DNA from: Schleiferiaceae bacterium
GTDB lineage: Bacteria; Bacteroidota; Bacteroidia; Flavobacteriales; Schleiferiaceae
Assembly: GCA_018402665.1 (NCBI GenBank)
Contig: JAGYIN010000001.1
Span: 372,001 to 436,000, forward strand
Reading direction: 5' to 3'
DNA: 64,000 nt
The position numbers and the translations under genes were made by a program. Positions 61,801-64,000 of this stretch are shown here, piece after piece (within the stretch, counting starts at the first letter, position 1; every line of letters starts with the position of its first letter). Under the pieces are notes generated by a model. That model worked only from the letters and a program-made list of their open reading frames with translations. It was not told where the DNA came from and made no database searches.

Positions 61801-63321
61801 TTATAAGGTGTTGTTATCCTTATCCATCATTTTCCACTCTAACATGGTAAATGCATCGCGAGGAACCACAACAATCTTTTTACGCAACTTCTTTTGCCAG
61901 GACTTTTTAATACTGCCAAAGAGTCCTTTCGTTAAATAAGCCTCGATGAATGGATGAACGTGCACATACACCTCACGTAATTCTATCTGAGCCAATTTTG
62001 AAGCCATAGCGTCAATAACCTGAATAGGTGCTTCCACCAAATTATCCGGGTTTTCTTCGCGCGTTATAATGTTTGTTTCAGGACGCACACGCTGACGTGT
62101 GAGTTCCATTAAACCAAACCTTGAAATAGGCAGAATTTTATGGCGAGCACGATCACGCTTCATTTCTTCGAGCATTTTCTCGTACACTGCTTTGCGGTTC
62201 TCCGCACTGTTCATATCGATAAAATCGATAACCACAATACCTCCCATATCTCTCAAACGCAATTGACGCGCCACTTCTACGGCTGCCAATAAATTCACCT
62301 GAAGGGCATTTGACTCCTGATTATCCGCAGTATTGGTGCGATTACCAGAATTCACATCAACCACATGCATGGCTTCGGTGTGCTCTATAATGAGGTAGGC
62401 TCCTTTGGTCATGCTTACGCTGCGACCGAAGGCACCTTTGATTTGACGATCTACACTGGAAAACTGGAACAACGGCATTTGACCGCTGTACTCTTTCACC
62501 ATTTTAGAAGCGCCGGGTTTGATTTCATCGAGGTAATCCTTTACCTCTTCACACAATTCCTTGTTATCGATTGTGATTGAAGCAAACGATTCATTGAAGA
62601 CATCGCGCAAAAATGCGCTAGCCCTGTTCATTTCGCGGAAGATTCTCAGTGGCTTATTAGAACGTTTAATACCTTTGTGGAGTTGTGACCACTTGCGTAC
62701 CAGGTTATCTAAATCTGACTGCAGTTCTTCTGCGCTCTGTCCTTTCGCGACAGTGCGTATAATGACACCAAAGCCTTTCGGCTTGATGCTTCTGACCAAT
62801 TTTTTAAGTCTATCTTTTTCATCACGCTCGCGAATCTTTTGACTCACACTAACGCGATTAGAAAAGGGGACTAGCACTACAAATCTCCCTGCTATGCTAA
62901 GCTCAGCTGTGATTCTAGGCCCTTTCGTTGAAATGGGCTCCTTCGTTATTTGAACGAGGATGAGATCACCTTGCTTAAGTACATCACCAATATTACCCTC
63001 TTTCTCAATGTTGGGTTCTGCTTTGAAATTGGTGATATTGCTTAGTTGCTTGCCTTTCAGGGTGCGACGGAGATAGGTTTGCCAAGATTTTATCTGCGGG
63101 CCTAGATCGTGGTAATGAAGGAATGCATCCTTCTCGTAACCTACATCTACGAACGCGGCATTAAGACCGGTTGCCAGCTTTTTGACAGTGCCTAAATAGA
63201 CGTCGCCAACGGAGAAGCTATCATCTCCTTTTTCCTTGATCAATTCCTGAAGTCTTCCGTCTTCAAGTAATGCAATATCTGCTTGGTCAGAACTAGCACT
63301 TATGACTAATTCTGTTTTCAT
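61801..63321 (-). CDS. rng: Ribonuclease E/G family protein
   Basis: A 506-residue endoribonuclease of the RNase G length. The N-terminal S1 domain shows VGDVYLGTVKKLATGLNAAFVDVG, with an insert at about 80-110. The catalytic DNase I-like part carries the two metal-binding aspartates in HVVDVNSGNRT and IDFIDMNS. The zinc-link cysteines (CPxC) that follow RFGLMELTRQR in E. coli RNase E/G are missing, so dimer or tetramer formation must differ. It processes rRNA and turns over mRNA. It lies downstream of the HU and TPR genes. Confidence 0.92.
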   Translation of the reverse strand: MKTELVISASSDQADIALLEDGRLQELIKEKGDDSFSVGDVYLGTVKKLATGLNAAFVDVGYEKDAFLHYHDLGPQIKSWQTYLRRTLKGKQLSNITNFKAEPNIEKEGNIGDVLKQGDLILVQITKEPISTKGPRITAELSIAGRFVVLVPFSNRVSVSQKIRERDEKDRLKKLVRSIKPKGFGVIIRTVAKGQSAEELQSDLDNLVRKWSQLHKGIKRSNKPLRIFREMNRASAFLRDVFNESFASITIDNKELCEEVKDYLDEIKPGASKMVKEYSGQMPLFQFSSVDRQIKGAFGRSVSMTKGAYLIIEHTEAMHVVDVNSGNRTNTADNQESNALQVNLLAAVEVARQLRLRDMGGIVVIDFIDMNSAENRKAVYEKMLEEMKRDRARHKILPISRFGLMELTRQRVRPETNIITREENPDNLVEAPIQVIDAMASKLAQIELREVYVHVHPFIEAYLTKGLFGSIKKSWQKKLRKKIVVVPRDAFTMLEWKMMDKDNNTL

Positions 63322-63333
63322 ACACTAAGAAGC

Positions 63334-63423
63334 TTACTTCTTCTTGTGACGATTTTTTCTTAGACGCTTCTTACGCTTGTGCGTAGCAATCTTATGTCTT
63401 TTACGTTTTTTACCGCTTGGCAT
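63334..63423 (-). CDS. 29-residue basic protein, mS38/COX24-like ribosomal candidate
   Basis: A tiny gene (ATG 63423, TAA 63334) for 29 residues, 20 of them Lys, Arg or His (segments SGKKRKRHKIATHKRKKR and LRKNRHKKK). The pattern fits the AURKAIP1/COX24 domain seen in mitochondrial mS38 and in the mycobacterial ribosomal protein bS22, so a ribosome-bound peptide is the best guess. It lies between the TPR gene and rng on the same strand, 12 bases before rng. Confidence 0.7.
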   Translation of the reverse strand: MPSGKKRKRHKIATHKRKKRLRKNRHKKK

Positions 63424-63450
63424 AATGCTAAATTTTTAGTGTTATTAATT

Positions 63451-63915
63451 CTATAAACCCTCCGCAAAATCTTTGATTCGATTCGCTTCTGGATATGTGT
63501 TCAAATAGTTATTCGCGCTCAACAAAGCTGCTGCCGTATCTCCTACCTGAAGTAAGGCTTGTGATTTATTCAACGTATATATTTCATTTTCGGGGTGCAA
63601 CTGACTCAACTGGTGAAAACGATCCACTGCTTTGTCCCACTGACCACTCATCATAGAAAAGTTACCCAACCAAAGCAACGCTTTTTCGTGATTCGGGTCT
63701 TCTCTTAGCACTTCTAACAACATTCCTATGGCCTGCATAGGCGCTCCTTCACCATTCTGAATAATGGCTACCGCTTCATCCACCTTCGCGTCTAAAGGAT
63801 TGCCTTCTTCAGAAGCAATTTCTGGTGTATCCTGATGCGGCGTTCTCGGCAATTGCCAAAGAACTACTGCGAATACAACAGCAACTAAGAATGCTATGAC
63901 TGTGCTTTTCTTCAA
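63451..63915 (-). CDS. Membrane-anchored TPR protein
   Basis: A 154-residue protein with an N-terminal membrane helix (TVIAFLVAVVFAVVLWQL) and two to three TPR units outside it (AIGMLLEVLREDPNHEKALLWLGNFSMMSGQWDKAVDRFHQLSQLHPEN, then IYTLNKSQALLQVGDTAAALLSANNYLNTYPE). The start appears to be TTG at 63915, since no ATG precedes the membrane helix. It begins one base after the HU stop. Function unknown. Confidence 0.75.
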   Translation of the reverse strand: MKKSTVIAFLVAVVFAVVLWQLPRTPHQDTPEIASEEGNPLDAKVDEAVAIIQNGEGAPMQAIGMLLEVLREDPNHEKALLWLGNFSMMSGQWDKAVDRFHQLSQLHPENEIYTLNKSQALLQVGDTAAALLSANNYLNTYPEANRIKDFAEGL

Positions 63916-63916
63916 C

Positions 63917-64000
63917 TTATTCTACAGGTACGTTATCCTTCACACCTTCAACGAATACTTTCGCAGGCTTGAAAGCTGGTATGTAATGCGCTGGTATGAC
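63917..64000 (-). CDS. HU/IHF-family DNA-binding protein, C-terminal end (cut by window edge)
   Basis: The last 27 residues of a histone-like protein, ending HYIPAFKPAKVFVEGVKDNVPVE before TAA at 63917. The motif IPAFKPAK is the conserved end of the HU arm/dimer region in Bacteroidota HU proteins. The start lies beyond the right edge. Confidence 0.85.
   Translation of the reverse strand, partial: VIPAHYIPAFKPAKVFVEGVKDNVPVE

Overview
The window reads as a chromosomal segment from a Bacteroidota bacterium, most likely order Flavobacteriales (Cryomorphaceae/Schleiferiaceae-like). This is inferred from type IX secretion (T9SS) substrates with C-terminal sorting domains, a PorP/SprF protein, a class II HMG-CoA reductase next to a GYDIA-type GHMP kinase, the gene order purH-mreBCD-mrdA-rodA, and promoters of the TAnnTTTG type with little Shine-Dalgarno signal. 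Coding density is very high. There is no CRISPR array, rRNA operon, prophage or intact insertion sequence. The one tRNA is tRNA-Phe(GAA). Both ends cut genes: lon at the left and an HU-family gene at the right.

Layout. 1-2.3 kb (minus): yaaA, a small beta-barrel protein and lon. 2.3-5 kb (plus): an overlapping lipoprotein pair (TPR plus CsgG-like, then LPP20-like), followed by a MarR regulator behind a perfect 15-bp palindrome. 5.6-8 kb: an InsA-like zinc-ribbon/HTH protein and acetyl-CoA synthetase. 8-11.1 kb: lysA, a GNAT gene and lysC (diaminopimelate/lysine). 11.2-15.1 kb: an OlsB/GlsB-like acyltransferase facing the operon rsmA-mgtE-hydroxyacid dehydrogenase. 15.2-20.2 kb: fbp, mfd and a DinB-like gene. 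20.3-23.8 kb (minus): a T9SS surface protein and its PorP/SprF partner, which carries an extra SPOR domain. 24-27.3 kb: a GAF protein, a MacB-like permease and purH. 27.3-32.7 kb: the rod-shape operon mreB-mreC-mreD-PBP2-rodA. 32.8-40.8 kb (minus): coaX, a FadL-like porin, a TPR protein, lptC, a 58-residue membrane protein, a CorC/CNNM protein and a PpiD-like chaperone, an envelope-biogenesis cluster. 40.9-43.7 kb: tRNA-Phe, hairpins, a T9SS substrate, a small coiled-coil protein and pirin. 43.7-48.2 kb: mevalonate genes and another T9SS surface protein. 48.2-53.4 kb: crcB, a PAP2 phosphatase, obg and adk facing manC and a DUF389 membrane protein.

53.44-55.12 kb is exceptional. It holds a class II fumarase gene and a small membrane-protein gene on opposite strands, both broken by many single-base insertions and deletions, although the protein sequence between the breaks looks almost perfectly conserved. 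This is either very recent decay or, more likely, a locally unpolished stretch of assembly. The rest holds an ArsC-like protein, a 1095-residue SBBP/T9SS surface protein, prfB without the usual programmed frameshift, threonine aldolase, a 55-residue zinc-ribbon protein, recX, an RNase E/G lacking the zinc-link cysteines, a 29-residue mS38/COX24-like basic protein, a TPR protein and HU.

I found no convincing new defence or mobile system. The observations most worth following are the indel-dense fumC patch, the lipoprotein pair, the InsA-like protein tied to acs, the PorP-SPOR fusion and several very small conserved-looking genes.
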